A program made the translations under genes and the position numbers. This document shows, in pieces, positions 27,187 to 37,000 of a stretch of DNA of 53,399 bases; the stretch's first letter is position 1; each line of letters opens with the position of its first letter. The notes beneath the pieces were generated by a model. It saw only the letters and a program-made list of their open reading frames with translations. It did not search any database and was not told the origin of the DNA. Source of the stretch: Thermoclostridium caenicola (lineage in GTDB: Bacteria; Bacillota; Clostridia; DSM-8532); contig NZ_FQZP01000012.1 in NCBI RefSeq assembly GCF_900142095.1, forward strand, positions 1 to 53,399. The letters run 5' to 3'.

Positions 27187-28254
27187 ATGCTGGGAAAACG
27201 TGCGCTGCTGGCCGTAATGATGCTGGCGCTTCTTTTCCTGTATTCATGCGGAGACCGTCAGGCTCAAGTCGGCGCTGAAGAAACGCCGGCAGCCGAAACA
27301 CCGGATATCGTTGTGGTGGAGCCGTCTCCAACGCCTGAGCCGACGGAGACGCCTCCGCCGGACGATAATTCTGGCTTTGTGGTTCCGGATCCCAACGTGC
27401 GGCCGGTGGCGGTCATGATAGACAACCAGGGTGACAAGGTGCTTCCCCAGGGAGGTATTTCCCAGGCTCAGATTGTCTATGAAATCCTAACCGAAGGCGG
27501 GATCACCCGCTTTATGGCCATCTTCTGGGATACCATGCCCGACATGATCGGGCCGGTGAGGAGTTCGCGACACTACTTCCTGGATTTTGCCATGGAGTAT
27601 GATGCCATCTATACCCATTTTGGCGGAAGCGACTACGCCAAGGCCGATATCAAAAAGCTGGGCATCAACAACATCGATGGACTGGTCCATGGAAACGCCT
27701 TCTGGGACATCACCAACGACCCGAAGAACTGGCAGGACTCCTACACGTCCAGGGAACGGGTGCTGAAGGAAGCAGAACGGCTCAAGTATGCCACAACGCC
27801 CAAGAAGATATTCCCTTTCAAATACCATGATCAAATGACCATTCCGGAGGGCGGGCAGACTGCCGAAGAGATCAGCATCAAATTCGCATCTTCCGGCAGC
27901 AACTGCGGCTATAGCTATGATCCGGTGACAAAGCTGTACAAGCGGATTCGTATGGGCAAACCCCATATGGAGCGCAATACTGGTGAGCAGGTGAGCGTGC
28001 GCAACATCATCATTCTCAAGATGGCATCGCCGCCCATCCCCAATGACAAGTACGGCCGGATCAACCTGAATGATATCGGAACGGGGGAAGGATGGTACAT
28101 AACAGGCGGAAAAGCCGTGAAGCTCACCTGGTCCAAGAAAGCGCGGGATGCCCAGACGGTGCTGACCCTTGAATCCGGGGAGCCGCTGGTTCTTAACAAG
28201 GGACAGACCTGGATCGAGATCGTTCCCAATTTAAACAACGTTGAGATCAAATAA
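27187..28254 (+). CDS. DUF3048 domain-containing lipoprotein (YerB-like)
   Basis: This is a secreted lipoprotein of 355 residues. The signal peptide ends in a lipobox, LFLYSC, so the mature protein would begin at a lipidated Cys near residue 21. A proline- and glutamate-rich linker precedes the DUF3048 region, which starts at RPVAVMIDNQGDKVLPQGG. It includes YEILTEGGITRFMAIF, IGPVRSSRHYFLDFA and AIYTHFGGSDYA, all typical of the YerB group. The start is ATG 27187 with GAGGTG eight bases upstream; GTG 27175 is within that site. Function unknown; probably acts at the outer face of the membrane. Confidence 0.9.
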   Translation: MLGKRALLAVMMLALLFLYSCGDRQAQVGAEETPAAETPDIVVVEPSPTPEPTETPPPDDNSGFVVPDPNVRPVAVMIDNQGDKVLPQGGISQAQIVYEILTEGGITRFMAIFWDTMPDMIGPVRSSRHYFLDFAMEYDAIYTHFGGSDYAKADIKKLGINNIDGLVHGNAFWDITNDPKNWQDSYTSRERVLKEAERLKYATTPKKIFPFKYHDQMTIPEGGQTAEEISIKFASSGSNCGYSYDPVTKLYKRIRMGKPHMERNTGEQVSVRNIIILKMASPPIPNDKYGRINLNDIGTGEGWYITGGKAVKLTWSKKARDAQTVLTLESGEPLVLNKGQTWIEIVPNLNNVEIK

Positions 28255-28256
28255 AA

Positions 28257-28301
28257 AAAGGACGGTGCGGACCATCCTGGAGAGAGGTCGTACCGTCCTT
28301 T
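28257..28301. terminator. Bidirectional terminator between convergent genes
   Basis: AAAGGACGGT and ACCGTCCTTT form the base of an imperfect hairpin extended by GGACC with GGTCG. Seven A precede it on the plus strand, giving a T tract for leftward transcripts. It lies between the DUF3048 gene and the leftward small membrane protein gene. Confidence 0.7.
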
Positions 28302-28380
28302 GCATTATGTTGTTAAGCCGCCGGTGGGTGTCGGCCGATCGTGGGGTCCATTGAGACAGAACCGGGAGCAGAAGCGCAGT

Positions 28381-28674
28381 TTATGAATCCTGGCCACCTT
28401 TCAGATAGTCCAGGATCAAGGCGCCGCAGACTAACAGACCCCATACCCTGAAAATATAAATGATGACCCATTCCACCATCTGCAGCTGGTTCTCAAAAAG
28501 CTTTAACCCGGCCTGAGTAGAGACCAGAAGAAATGCGGCAAACAGGATTCCCGCCAGCAGCGCGATGGAAGCAATCCTCAGGAGGGTTTTGCTTCCCTTG
28601 TTCATGGAAGTGAGCCTATTATTGATGCTATTGATGTATGACTGAAACTTCTTTGATTTTCTTTGTTCGTTCAT
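28381..28674 (-). CDS. Small membrane protein, function unknown
   Basis: This 97-residue protein has a basic N-terminus and two hydrophobic helices: LLRIASIALLAGILFAAFLL and VEWVIIYIFRVWGLLVCGAL. A short segment of about 20 residues lies between them, and the C-terminus is polar, suggesting a hairpin in the membrane. ATG 28674 is preceded by GGGGTCC. I recognise no family. It is convergent with the DUF3048 gene and followed by the shared terminator. Confidence 0.6.
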   Translation of the reverse strand: MNEQRKSKKFQSYINSINNRLTSMNKGSKTLLRIASIALLAGILFAAFLLVSTQAGLKLFENQLQMVEWVIIYIFRVWGLLVCGALILDYLKGGQDS

Positions 28675-28812
28675 TTTGGACCCCACATTCTAAACCCATG
28701 ATATTATATTTATGGATATATTCATTGTACAGGGAAACTTCAGCCCTATCAATCGCAATACTTGCCAATCCCCGTAGGCCTTACGCCTTAAGCCTTTGCG
28801 GATACCCTATTT

Positions 28813-29050
28813 TGTCATTGCGGGCGCAGCGTTGAGGGTGCAGTTCGCAGTATCATCATACCCTCACCGCCACACCCCTGTCATTGCGAGCGGAACGGAG
28901 TGAAGCGCGGCAATCCCGACAACCCACAACGCCACAGCATAACTGTCATTGCGCGCACCTCGAAAGCGATGCGCGGCAATCAGCTTATGGTTCGCAAGCC
29001 GCCATGAAAGTGATTGGGATTGCTTCGTCGCTGTGCTCCTCGCAATGACA
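28813..29050. repeat. Cluster of four dispersed palindromic repeats
   Basis: Copies at about 28813-28850 (degenerate), 28879-28915 and 28944-28981 begin TGTCATTGCG and (for the latter two) end GCGGCAATC. A fourth at 29018-29050 is inverted (GATTGC ... CGCAATGACA). The ends TGTCATTGC and GGCAATC are nearly complementary, so each copy can fold. A fifth copy is at 37517-37553. No coding role; this fills the 28675-29133 gap. Confidence 0.75.
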
Positions 29051-29133
29051 CGATGGGCTGCCAACAAACTACGCTTGATCCAGGCCCGGTTATTGGTATA
29101 TGCTTATGAAAAATAAAAAGGAGGTTATGTGCC

Positions 29134-29376
29134 ATGCCCCATGTGGTGATCAAGATGTTCCCGGGAAGAACCCCGGAGCAGAAGGATAAGCTTTCCAGAA
29201 TGATTACACAGGCTGTCATGGAATCCATCGGTGTTGCGGAAACGTCCATCTCCATCGCAGTGGAAGAGGTACCGCGGGAAGAATGGGTCGAGCGCGTCTT
29301 CAAACCAGAGATCGAGGGAAAGGCCGATACCCTGCTGAAAAAGCCAGCATATGGCATAGAGGTGTTTGAGAAATAA
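29134..29376 (+). CDS. Tautomerase-family protein (4-oxalocrotonate tautomerase-like)
   Basis: This 80-residue protein begins Met-Pro (MPHVVIKMFPGRTPEQKDKL). Removal of Met would expose the catalytic Pro1 of the tautomerase superfamily. The fold pattern beta-strand, helix (KLSRMITQAVMESIG), strand (SISIAVEEVP) and EEW is that of PptA/4-OT-like proteins. GGAGG lies at good distance before ATG 29134. It is monocistronic; the pyrimidine promoter follows 18 bases after its stop. Substrate unknown. Confidence 0.85.
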   Translation: MPHVVIKMFPGRTPEQKDKLSRMITQAVMESIGVAETSISIAVEEVPREEWVERVFKPEIEGKADTLLKKPAYGIEVFEK

Positions 29377-29393
29377 AAAATTGGATTTTTTTG

Positions 29394-29422
29394 TAGACAA
29401 TCCGTAATATCTGTGTTATCAT
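29394..29422 (+). promoter_or_regulatory. Promoter of the pyrimidine operon
   Basis: TAGACA (29394-29399) and TATCAT (29417-29422) are 17 bases apart. Transcription would start near 29429, about 220 bases ahead of pyrB, leaving room for the leader ORF and terminator described separately. Confidence 0.65.
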
Positions 29423-29454
29423 ATTTGAGACATTTGGAGCGAAGGAGAAAAGGT

Positions 29455-29568
29455 ATGGTGTATATTGGGTGCAGTAAACTGATTGGACCATATATGCCCG
29501 CGCAGGAAAGCGGGGGAGGTATCTTTTCTCTTTCGGGATTGTTATTTAAAAAAATAAGGCTTTGTTAA
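29455..29568 (+). CDS. Putative leader peptide of the pyr operon (37 residues)
   Basis: A short ORF starts at ATG 29455 behind a strong GAAGGAGAAAAGG. It encodes MVYIGCSKLIGPYMPAQESG, then GGIFSLSGLLFKKIRLC, and stops at TAA 29566-29568, one base before the terminator stem. Within it the RNA has a GC hairpin (CCCGC 29497-29501 with GCGGG 29510-29514) followed by a U-rich stretch (29521-29548). The layout parallels the E. coli pyrBI leader, in which translation coupled to transcription at U-rich pause sites decides termination. The residues themselves match nothing I know. That it is translated is inferred from the ribosome binding site and position. Confidence 0.55.
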   Translation: MVYIGCSKLIGPYMPAQESGGGIFSLSGLLFKKIRLC

Positions 29569-29569
29569 C

Positions 29570-29601
29570 AATAGTAAGACCACGGTCTTACTATTTTTTT
29601 A
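29570..29601 (+). terminator. Attenuator terminator ahead of pyrB
   Basis: AATAGTAAGACC (29570-29581) is the exact complement of GGTCTTACTATT (29584-29595), followed by T to 29600. It is a strong intrinsic terminator inside the transcript, between the pyr promoter and pyrB, so it must be conditionally bypassed for operon expression. Confidence 0.85.
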
Positions 29602-29649
29602 CACATACGGCTATTAGCGTACAAACAGGAAGGAAAGGCGGAAAGAACT

Positions 29650-30576
29650 ATGAAGCTTCGCTCAAAGGATCTTCTGGGTCTTGAGCACCTGGAGCCGGAT
29701 GAGATTAACCTCATCCTGGATATGGCCAAAGACATGAAGAAAATCGTTCAAAGCAATATGAAACGCGTCAACTACCTTCAGGGTCGGAGCGTGATAACAC
29801 TTTTCTACGAAAACAGCACGCGGACCCGTGTTTCCTTTGAGTTGGCAGCCAAATACATGGGCGCCCATGCGGTAAATGTTTCGGTATCCACCAGCAGCGT
29901 AGCCAAGGGTGAAACCCTCATCGACACCGGTAAAACCCTGGACGTGATGGGGAGCGATATCGTGGTGATTCGCCATTCCCAGCCGGGAGCTCCGCATCTT
30001 CTGGCAAAGCATATAAACGCTTCGGTGATCAACGCCGGAGACGGGATGCACGAGCATCCCACGCAGGCCTTGCTGGACATGTTTACCATGCAGGAGGCAA
30101 AAGGCGGGCTCGAAGGGCTGACGGTGGCCATTATCGGGGACATCATGCACAGCCGGGTAGCCAGGAGCAATATCATCGGACTGGGCAAGATGGGAGCAAA
30201 GGTGCGCGTTTTCGCACCGGCAACGCTTCTGCCCATAGGAATAGAGAACATGGGATGCCAGATCTGCTCAAGCCTGGAGGAGGCCATTTCTGATGCGGAT
30301 GTGATCATGGGACTTCGCATACAGAAGGAGAGGCTGAAGAAAGCTCTGATACCTTCCACTGAAGAATATGCCCGTTTCTTTGGGCTGGATGTGCATCACC
30401 TCGCTGCCGCGAAAAAGGATGTCCTGGTGATGCACCCGGGGCCCGTCAACCGGGGTGTGGAGATGACCTCCCTCCTCATCGATTCGGACCAGTCCAAAAT
30501 CAATGAACAGGTCACCAACGGCGTGGCCGTGCGCATGGCGCTGCTGTATCTTTTGGCGGGGAGGGAAGAGCATTGA
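29650..30576 (+). CDS. pyrB: Aspartate carbamoyltransferase, catalytic chain
   Basis: This enzyme joins carbamoyl phosphate and aspartate, the committed step of pyrimidine synthesis. Of its 308 residues, FYENSTRTRVSFELAA carries the carbamoyl-phosphate site STRTR. The pair SVAKGETLIDTGKTLD and HPTQALLDMFTM, together with the aspartate-binding MHPGPVNRGVEM, complete the family set. The start at ATG 29650 follows AAAGGCGGAAAG. It is the first gene of the operon; its stop overlaps the start of pyrC. No pyrI regulatory-chain gene follows, so the enzyme is probably the unregulated trimer. Confidence 0.97.
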   Translation: MKLRSKDLLGLEHLEPDEINLILDMAKDMKKIVQSNMKRVNYLQGRSVITLFYENSTRTRVSFELAAKYMGAHAVNVSVSTSSVAKGETLIDTGKTLDVMGSDIVVIRHSQPGAPHLLAKHINASVINAGDGMHEHPTQALLDMFTMQEAKGGLEGLTVAIIGDIMHSRVARSNIIGLGKMGAKVRVFAPATLLPIGIENMGCQICSSLEEAISDADVIMGLRIQKERLKKALIPSTEEYARFFGLDVHHLAAAKKDVLVMHPGPVNRGVEMTSLLIDSDQSKINEQVTNGVAVRMALLYLLAGREEH

Positions 30577-31847
30577 AAATCTTGATAAAGCATGGAACCA
30601 TCATCACCAGGGATAAAACCGAAACCAACAGGGACATCCTGATAGAGAACGGAAGGATCAGCCGGATTGGGGAAGGCATTAACGAAGCGGCCGATCTGGT
30701 GATTGATGCAACCGGTCTTGCTGTGCTTCCAGGACTGGTGGATGCCCACTGCCATTTACGGGATCCGGGCTATGAATACAAGGAAGATATCCGGACCGGC
30801 TCCATGAGTGCCGCCAAGGGAGGTTTCACCTCCATTGCCTGCATGCCCAACACCAATCCGGTTATCGATAACGAAAGCATCGTAAGGACCATTATGGATA
30901 AAGCCAGCCGCGAGGGTGTGGTCAATATCTATCCCATCGGGGCCATCACCAAGGGCCTTGAAGGGAATGAGCTTTCCGAGATGGGCAGCATGAAGGAGGC
31001 CGGTATCGTTGCCGTGTCCGATGACGGAAGGCCCGTCATGCAGGCCTCGGTCATGAAAAAGGCCCTGATTTATGCCAACGGGTTTGGCCTTACCGTCATC
31101 TCCCACTGCGAGGATCTCAACCTTGCCGAAGGCGGGAGCATGAACGAGGGGGAAACCTGTACTAGGCTTGGTCTTCACGGAATACCATCGGCTGCCGAGG
31201 ATGTGATGGTTTCCAGGGAGATCATCCTGTCCGAGTACACGGGAATGCCCGTGCACATCGCCCATGTCTCCACCAGGGGATCCGTGGAGATGATCCGCCA
31301 GGCCAAAAAGAGGGGCGTCCGCGTGACCGCCGAAACATGTCCCCATTACTTCACGCTCACCGAAAAGGCCTGCGAGGGCTATAACACAAACGCCAAGATG
31401 AATCCGCCCTTAAGAACCCAGGAGGACGTTGACGCGGTGATCGAGGGGTTGAGGGATGGCACCATCGACATCATCGCCACCGATCATGCGCCCCACCATT
31501 TTGACGAGAAAAACGTGGAGTTTGAGCTTGCGCCAAATGGTATCGTCGGTTTTGAAACGGCGCTGCCCCTTGCGCTGACCTACCTGGTGAAACCGGGTAT
31601 CCTGACAATGAATCAACTGGTTGACAAGATGTCTGCAAAACCTGCAGAGATCCTGAAGATAAACAAGGGAGATATCCGGACAGGTGCCGATGCGGATTTG
31701 GTCTTGGTAAATCTTAACGAGGAATATATAATAGATCCTGATGAATTTTTATGCAAGAGCAAAAATACGCCATTCGGCGGCTTCAGGGTTTGTGGAAGAG
31801 TAAAATATACTTTCGTTGGCGGAAAGATAGTGTATAATGATAAATAG
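30573..31847 (+). CDS. pyrC: Dihydroorotase
   Basis: It closes carbamoyl aspartate to dihydroorotate. The 424-residue amidohydrolase (long, class I type) shows the metal His pair in VDAHCHLRDPGYEYKEDI, then ACMPNTNPV, AHVSTRGSVEMI, TAETCPHYFTLT and the catalytic Asp in IATDHAPHH. The start is a TTG at 30573 overlapping the pyrB stop (TTGA), with GAGGGAAGAG upstream, showing translational coupling. Confidence 0.96.
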   Translation: MKILIKHGTIITRDKTETNRDILIENGRISRIGEGINEAADLVIDATGLAVLPGLVDAHCHLRDPGYEYKEDIRTGSMSAAKGGFTSIACMPNTNPVIDNESIVRTIMDKASREGVVNIYPIGAITKGLEGNELSEMGSMKEAGIVAVSDDGRPVMQASVMKKALIYANGFGLTVISHCEDLNLAEGGSMNEGETCTRLGLHGIPSAAEDVMVSREIILSEYTGMPVHIAHVSTRGSVEMIRQAKKRGVRVTAETCPHYFTLTEKACEGYNTNAKMNPPLRTQEDVDAVIEGLRDGTIDIIATDHAPHHFDEKNVEFELAPNGIVGFETALPLALTYLVKPGILTMNQLVDKMSAKPAEILKINKGDIRTGADADLVLVNLNEEYIIDPDEFLCKSKNTPFGGFRVCGRVKYTFVGGKIVYNDK

Positions 31848-31939
31848 AAGTGTATAAAGATGAATAACTTTGAACATATCCGTTTGACTAAACGCAGGAA
31901 GGTCTGAAGAACAAACGCAGAAGGAGAGAGACGGGAGGC

Positions 31940-32872
31940 ATGAACTTTTCAGACAGGCTGGGAAAGGCCATTAAGGAGAAGAACAACCCATCAGTGCTGG
32001 GGCTTGACCCCAAGCTGGAATACATTCCGGAATCCATTAAGGAAAAATGCAGGCAGCAGGTGGATAACGCCTTCCAGGCTGCCGCAAGGAGCATTCTGGA
32101 GTTCAATAAAAGGCTCATCGACGCTACCTGCGATATCATTCCGGCTATCAAACCCCAGGTGGCCTATTATGAGATGTATGGCATAGAAGGCTTGTGGGCC
32201 CTTGAGGAGACCATTGCCTACGGCCGCCAGAAGGGGCTCATCGTGATCGCCGACGGCAAGCGCAACGATATCGGGCCTACGGCTGAGGCCTATTCCATGG
32301 CCTTCCTGGGCAAGACCGATATCTTCGGAAAAGCCTGCCGGGCGTTCAATGCCGATGCCCTCACGGTTAACGCTTACCTGGGTATAGACGGCATCAAACC
32401 CTTCATCGGGGATTGCATGAATGAAAACAAGGGCATCTTCGTCCTGGTAAAGACCTCCAATCCGTCCTCGGGCCAGCTCCAGGACATGAAGCTGGAGGAT
32501 GGGCGAAGGGTTTACGAAATGATGGCCGACCTGGTGCGGGAATGGGGTGAACCCCTCATCGGCGAGAATGGCTATTCGTCGATTGGCGCCGTGGTGGGAG
32601 CCACCTATCCCGAGCAACTGAAGGAACTGAGGAAGAGGATGCCGAACGCATGGATACTGGTTCCCGGTTACGGGGCCCAGGGCGGTACGGCGCAGGATGT
32701 GGCGCACGCCTTCGACAAGAACGGCCTTGGCGCCATCGTGAATGCTTCACGGAGCCTCATGTGCGCATACAAGCTGGAACGCTGGAAAGGCCAGTTTACC
32801 CATGAGGAATTTGCGGAAGCGGCACGCGCGGAGGCCATACGCATGCGGGATGACATCCTCTCGGCGCTGTAA
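31940..32872 (+). CDS. pyrF: Orotidine 5'-phosphate decarboxylase
   Basis: It makes UMP by decarboxylating OMP. This is the long (about 300-residue) form. The catalytic Lys-Asp array is in IVIADGKRNDIGPTAEAY, with SVLGLDPKLEYIP at the start and VPGYGAQGGTAQDVAHAF as the phosphate gripper region near the end. ATG 31940 follows GGAGGC. It lies 92 bases after pyrC. The genes for dihydroorotate dehydrogenase (pyrD/pyrK) and pyrE are not in this window. Confidence 0.95.
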   Translation: MNFSDRLGKAIKEKNNPSVLGLDPKLEYIPESIKEKCRQQVDNAFQAAARSILEFNKRLIDATCDIIPAIKPQVAYYEMYGIEGLWALEETIAYGRQKGLIVIADGKRNDIGPTAEAYSMAFLGKTDIFGKACRAFNADALTVNAYLGIDGIKPFIGDCMNENKGIFVLVKTSNPSSGQLQDMKLEDGRRVYEMMADLVREWGEPLIGENGYSSIGAVVGATYPEQLKELRKRMPNAWILVPGYGAQGGTAQDVAHAFDKNGLGAIVNASRSLMCAYKLERWKGQFTHEEFAEAARAEAIRMRDDILSAL

Positions 32873-33013
32873 GCATCCCCATATGCTCAAAAATAGTGAC
32901 GGTCGATTGACGAATAAGGATAAGGTTTATCCCGGCGCGGTGGAAGCGGGAAGGAATCCCTGTGTGCGTCGGATGACGATAAATCAATAAAATTTAAGGG
33001 AAAGAAGGTCAGT

Positions 33014-34093
33014 ATGAAAGCGTTTTTGCTGCTTGATGACGGAACACTGTTCGAGGGAAAGGCCATCGGAGCGACGGGCTCCAGCGTGGGCGAGATTGTA
33101 TTCAATACCGGTATGACCGGTTATCAGGAAATTCTGACCGATCCGTCCTATGCGGGGCAAATCGTGACCATGACCTACCCTCTCATCGGAAATTACGGAA
33201 TCAATGACGATGATAATGAGTCCAGGAAGCCCTGGGTCAAGGGCTTTATCGTCCGGGAGCTTTGTGACGAGCCCAGCAACTGGCGCTCAAAACGGACTCT
33301 CAATGATTTCCTGGTGGAGCATAACATCGTCGGGCTGCAGGGCATTGACACACGGGCCCTCACCAGGATCCTGCGTGAGAAAGGAACCATGAACAGTGTC
33401 ATATCCACCGATCCGAACTTTAACCCGGATGACTGGAAGGCCGCCATCCATGAGTATACCATCGTAAAACCCGTTGATGAGGTGACCATCAAGGAACCCA
33501 TACATATTGAGGGTACCGGGTTGAAGGTGGCCCTGATGGATTATGGCACCAAGGCCAACATCGTTCACTCCCTGATTGAACGGAACTGTGATGTGACCAT
33601 CTTCCCGGCAACGGCCACGGCCGAAGAGGTTCTGTCCGTCAATCCCGACGGCATCGTGCTGTCCAACGGACCGGGAGATCCCAAGGACTGCGAGTTCCAG
33701 ATCCAGGTGATCAAACAACTTCTGGGGAAGAAGCCCATATTCGGCGTTTGCCTGGGGCACCAGCTGACGGCGCTGGCCCATGGCGGCGAGACCACCAAGC
33801 TGAAGTACGGGCACAGGGGATGCAACCATCCGGTAAAAGATCTGAAGCAGGGCAGAACCTATATCACATCCCAGAACCATGGCTATGTGGTTGTGGCTGA
33901 GAGCCTGGATCCATCAATAGCCGAGATCAGCCATATCAACATGAACGACGGAACGGTTGAGGGCATCCGTTACCTGGACACGCCCACCTTCACGGTCCAG
34001 TTCCATCCGGAGGCATCGCCGGGTCCCGAAGATAACCGCTATCTGTTCGACAATTTCATAAAAACCATGGAAGCACACAAGGGAGGTTCATAA
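33014..34093 (+). CDS. carA: Carbamoyl phosphate synthase, small (glutaminase) subunit
   Basis: It supplies ammonia from glutamine to CarB. The 359 residues have the CarA-specific N-terminal domain (LLLDDGTLFEGKAIGATGSS, FNTGMTGYQEILTDPSYAGQ). A class I glutamine amidotransferase domain follows, with the nucleophile Cys in FGVCLGHQLTALAHGG and the His-Glu pair in FHPEASPGPEDN. ATG 33014 is preceded by AAGAAGG. Its stop codon TAA 34091-34093 directly abuts carB ATG. Confidence 0.97.
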   Translation: MKAFLLLDDGTLFEGKAIGATGSSVGEIVFNTGMTGYQEILTDPSYAGQIVTMTYPLIGNYGINDDDNESRKPWVKGFIVRELCDEPSNWRSKRTLNDFLVEHNIVGLQGIDTRALTRILREKGTMNSVISTDPNFNPDDWKAAIHEYTIVKPVDEVTIKEPIHIEGTGLKVALMDYGTKANIVHSLIERNCDVTIFPATATAEEVLSVNPDGIVLSNGPGDPKDCEFQIQVIKQLLGKKPIFGVCLGHQLTALAHGGETTKLKYGHRGCNHPVKDLKQGRTYITSQNHGYVVVAESLDPSIAEISHINMNDGTVEGIRYLDTPTFTVQFHPEASPGPEDNRYLFDNFIKTMEAHKGGS

Positions 34094-37000
34094 ATGCCTA
34101 GAAGACAAGATGTAAAACGCGTACTTGTTATCGGGTCGGGGCCCATTATCATCGGCCAGGCGGCGGAGTTCGACTATGCGGGAACCCAGGCCTGCCGGGC
34201 CCTTAAGGAGGAAGGGATAGAGACCATCCTGGTCAACAGCAACCCGGCCACCATCATGACCGATACGGAAATCGCCAGCAAGGTATATATAGAACCTCTC
34301 ACGGTGGATGTTGTTAAGAACATAATCCGCAAGGAGAGACCTGACAGCATCCTGCCCACGCTGGGCGGTCAGACGGGCCTGAACCTGGCCATGGAGCTGG
34401 CGGAGTCCGGATTCCTGGACGAAATGGGCGTCAAGCTCCTTGGCACAGCCGTTGAAGCCATCAAGATGGCCGAGGACAGGGAAGAGTTCAAGAACACCAT
34501 GCTGCGCATCGGCGAGCCCTGCATACCGAGTAAGATCGTCTACAACCTCGAGGATGCCCTGGCGTTTGCTGAAAGCATCGGCTATCCCGTTGTGGTACGC
34601 CCGGCCTATACCCTGGGCGGAACCGGCGGCGGCATAGCCCACGATCCGGAAGAACTGAAGGAGATCGGCGCCAACGGTCTGCGCCTTTCCAGGGTGCACC
34701 AGGTGCTCATCGAGAAGTGCGTTGCGGGCTGGAAGGAAATCGAGTATGAAGTGATCCGTGACGGCAAGGGCAATGTCATCACGGTTTGTAACATGGAGAA
34801 CATCGATCCGGTTGGCGTACATACGGGCGACAGCATCGTGGTGGCGCCTTCCCAGACCCTGTCCCAGAGGGAGTATCAGATGCTCCGCTCGGCATCCCTG
34901 AAGATCATATCTGCGCTGGGTATTGAGGGTGGCTGCAACATCCAGTTTGCGCTCCATCCGGACAGTTACGAGTATGCCGTCATCGAGGTCAACCCACGCG
35001 TCAGCCGCTCGTCTGCTTTGGCTTCCAAGGCAACAGGCTATCCGATAGCCAAGGTAGCTACCAAGATTGCCATCGGATACAGCCTGGACGAGATCAAGAA
35101 TGCGGTGACGGGCAAGACCTACGCCTGCTTTGAGCCCACGCTGGACTATGTGGTGGTGAAGATTCCCAAGTGGCCCTTCGACAAGTTCGTGAAGGCCAAG
35201 AGGACCCTGGGTACCCAGATGAAGGCCACCGGCGAGGTCATGGCCATCAGCAACTCCTTCGAGGCGGCGCTGATGAAGGCCATCCGCTCCCTGGAGCTGG
35301 GCATCCGCACGCTGGAGACACCCCTGTGCAAGGATATGGATGACGACGCTTTGCGCGAAAAGCTTAAGAATGTGGATGACAACCGCCTGCTGGTGGTTGC
35401 CGAATGCCTCAGGAGAGGGTTCAGCCTGGACGAGATCTTTGAAGTTACCAAGATCGACAGATGGTTCCTGAGCAAGTTCAGGAATATCGTGGCCATGGAA
35501 GAGAAGCTGAAGACGCTTACCATGGATACCCTGACCGACGAGGTGCTCCTGGATGCCAAGAAGATGGGCTTCCCCGATGACGTCATCGCCAAATACGTGA
35601 AGGCCACTAGCAAGGACATCCGGAAGAGAAGGCATAAGGCCGGCATCAGGCCTGCCTTCAAGATGGTGGATACCTGCGCGGCCGAGTTTGAAGCCCAGAC
35701 GCCTTACTACTATTCCACCTACGACAAGATCACCGAATCGATTCCTACCAGGAACAAGAAGGTCGTAGTGCTGGGCTCTGGTCCCATAAGAATCGGGCAG
35801 GGTATCGAATTTGACTACTGTTCGGTTCATTCGGTATGGGGCCTGAAGGAACTGGGCTATGAAACCATCATCATCAACAACAACCCGGAAACCGTCAGCA
35901 CCGACTTCGATACATCGGATAGGCTCTATTTCGAGCCTCTGACACCTGAAGACGTTATGGAGATCATCGACCATGAGCAGCCCGACGGCGTTATCGCCCA
36001 GTTTGGCGGGCAGACGGCCATCAAGCTCACCAATCCCCTTGCCAACGAAGGCGTCCATATCTTCGGCACCAAGGCGGAGGATGTGGATGCGGCCGAGGAC
36101 AGGGAGCGCTTTGATGAACTCCTTGAAAGACTTGGTATTCCAAGGCCGAAGGGCTTCACGGTCTTCACACTTGAAGAAGCGCTGGAGGCTGCCAACAAGC
36201 TGGGCTATCCCGTGCTGGTCCGTCCTTCCTACGTCCTTGGCGGAAAGGGCATGGAGATTGCCTACAACGACAATGACGTGACCGAGTTCATGGAGATCAT
36301 CTGCCGCGAGGAGCAGGAACATCCCATCCTGATCGACAAGTACATGATGGGCAAGGAAATCGAGGTGGATGCCATCTGCGACGGCAAGGATATCCTGATT
36401 CCGGGTATCATGGAACACCTGGAGCGGGCAGGCGTCCATTCCGGCGACTCCATATCCATGTATCCGCCCCAGAGCCTGTCCTTCAAGACCAGGAACACCA
36501 TCATCGAATACACCGAAAAGCTGGCCAGGGCGCTCAATGTGGTGGGCATGGTCAATATCCAGTTCGTGTTGTTCAACGACCAGGTCTATGTCATAGAGGT
36601 TAACCCCAGGTCCAGCCGTACCGTGCCTTACATCAGCAAGGTGACGGGTATCCCCATGGTCAGGATGGCCACACAGATCATGATGGGCAAGAAGCTGTCC
36701 GACTTCCCCTATGGCACCGGGCTCTACAAGGCATCGGAATATGTGGCCGTAAAGGTGCCGGTCTTCTCCTTCGAGAAGCTGCATGACGTGGACACCAGCC
36801 TTGGCCCTGAGATGAAATCCACCGGCGAGGTTTTGGGGATTGCCAAGAACGTCCACGAGGCCACCCTGAAGGGCCTGGTGGCGGCAGGCATGAAGTTCCC
36901 GGAACCCGGAAGCGGTATCCTGTTTACGGTGCGCGATACCGACAAGCCGGAACTGGTGGACCTGGCCGACGGCTTTGAGCGGCTGGGCTACAAGCTGTAT

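Noticed and set aside
29455-29601. A PyrR-regulated attenuator ahead of pyrB
   Set aside because: I could not find the conserved PyrR-binding loop or a clear antiterminator/anti-antiterminator series; the leader ORF model fits better.
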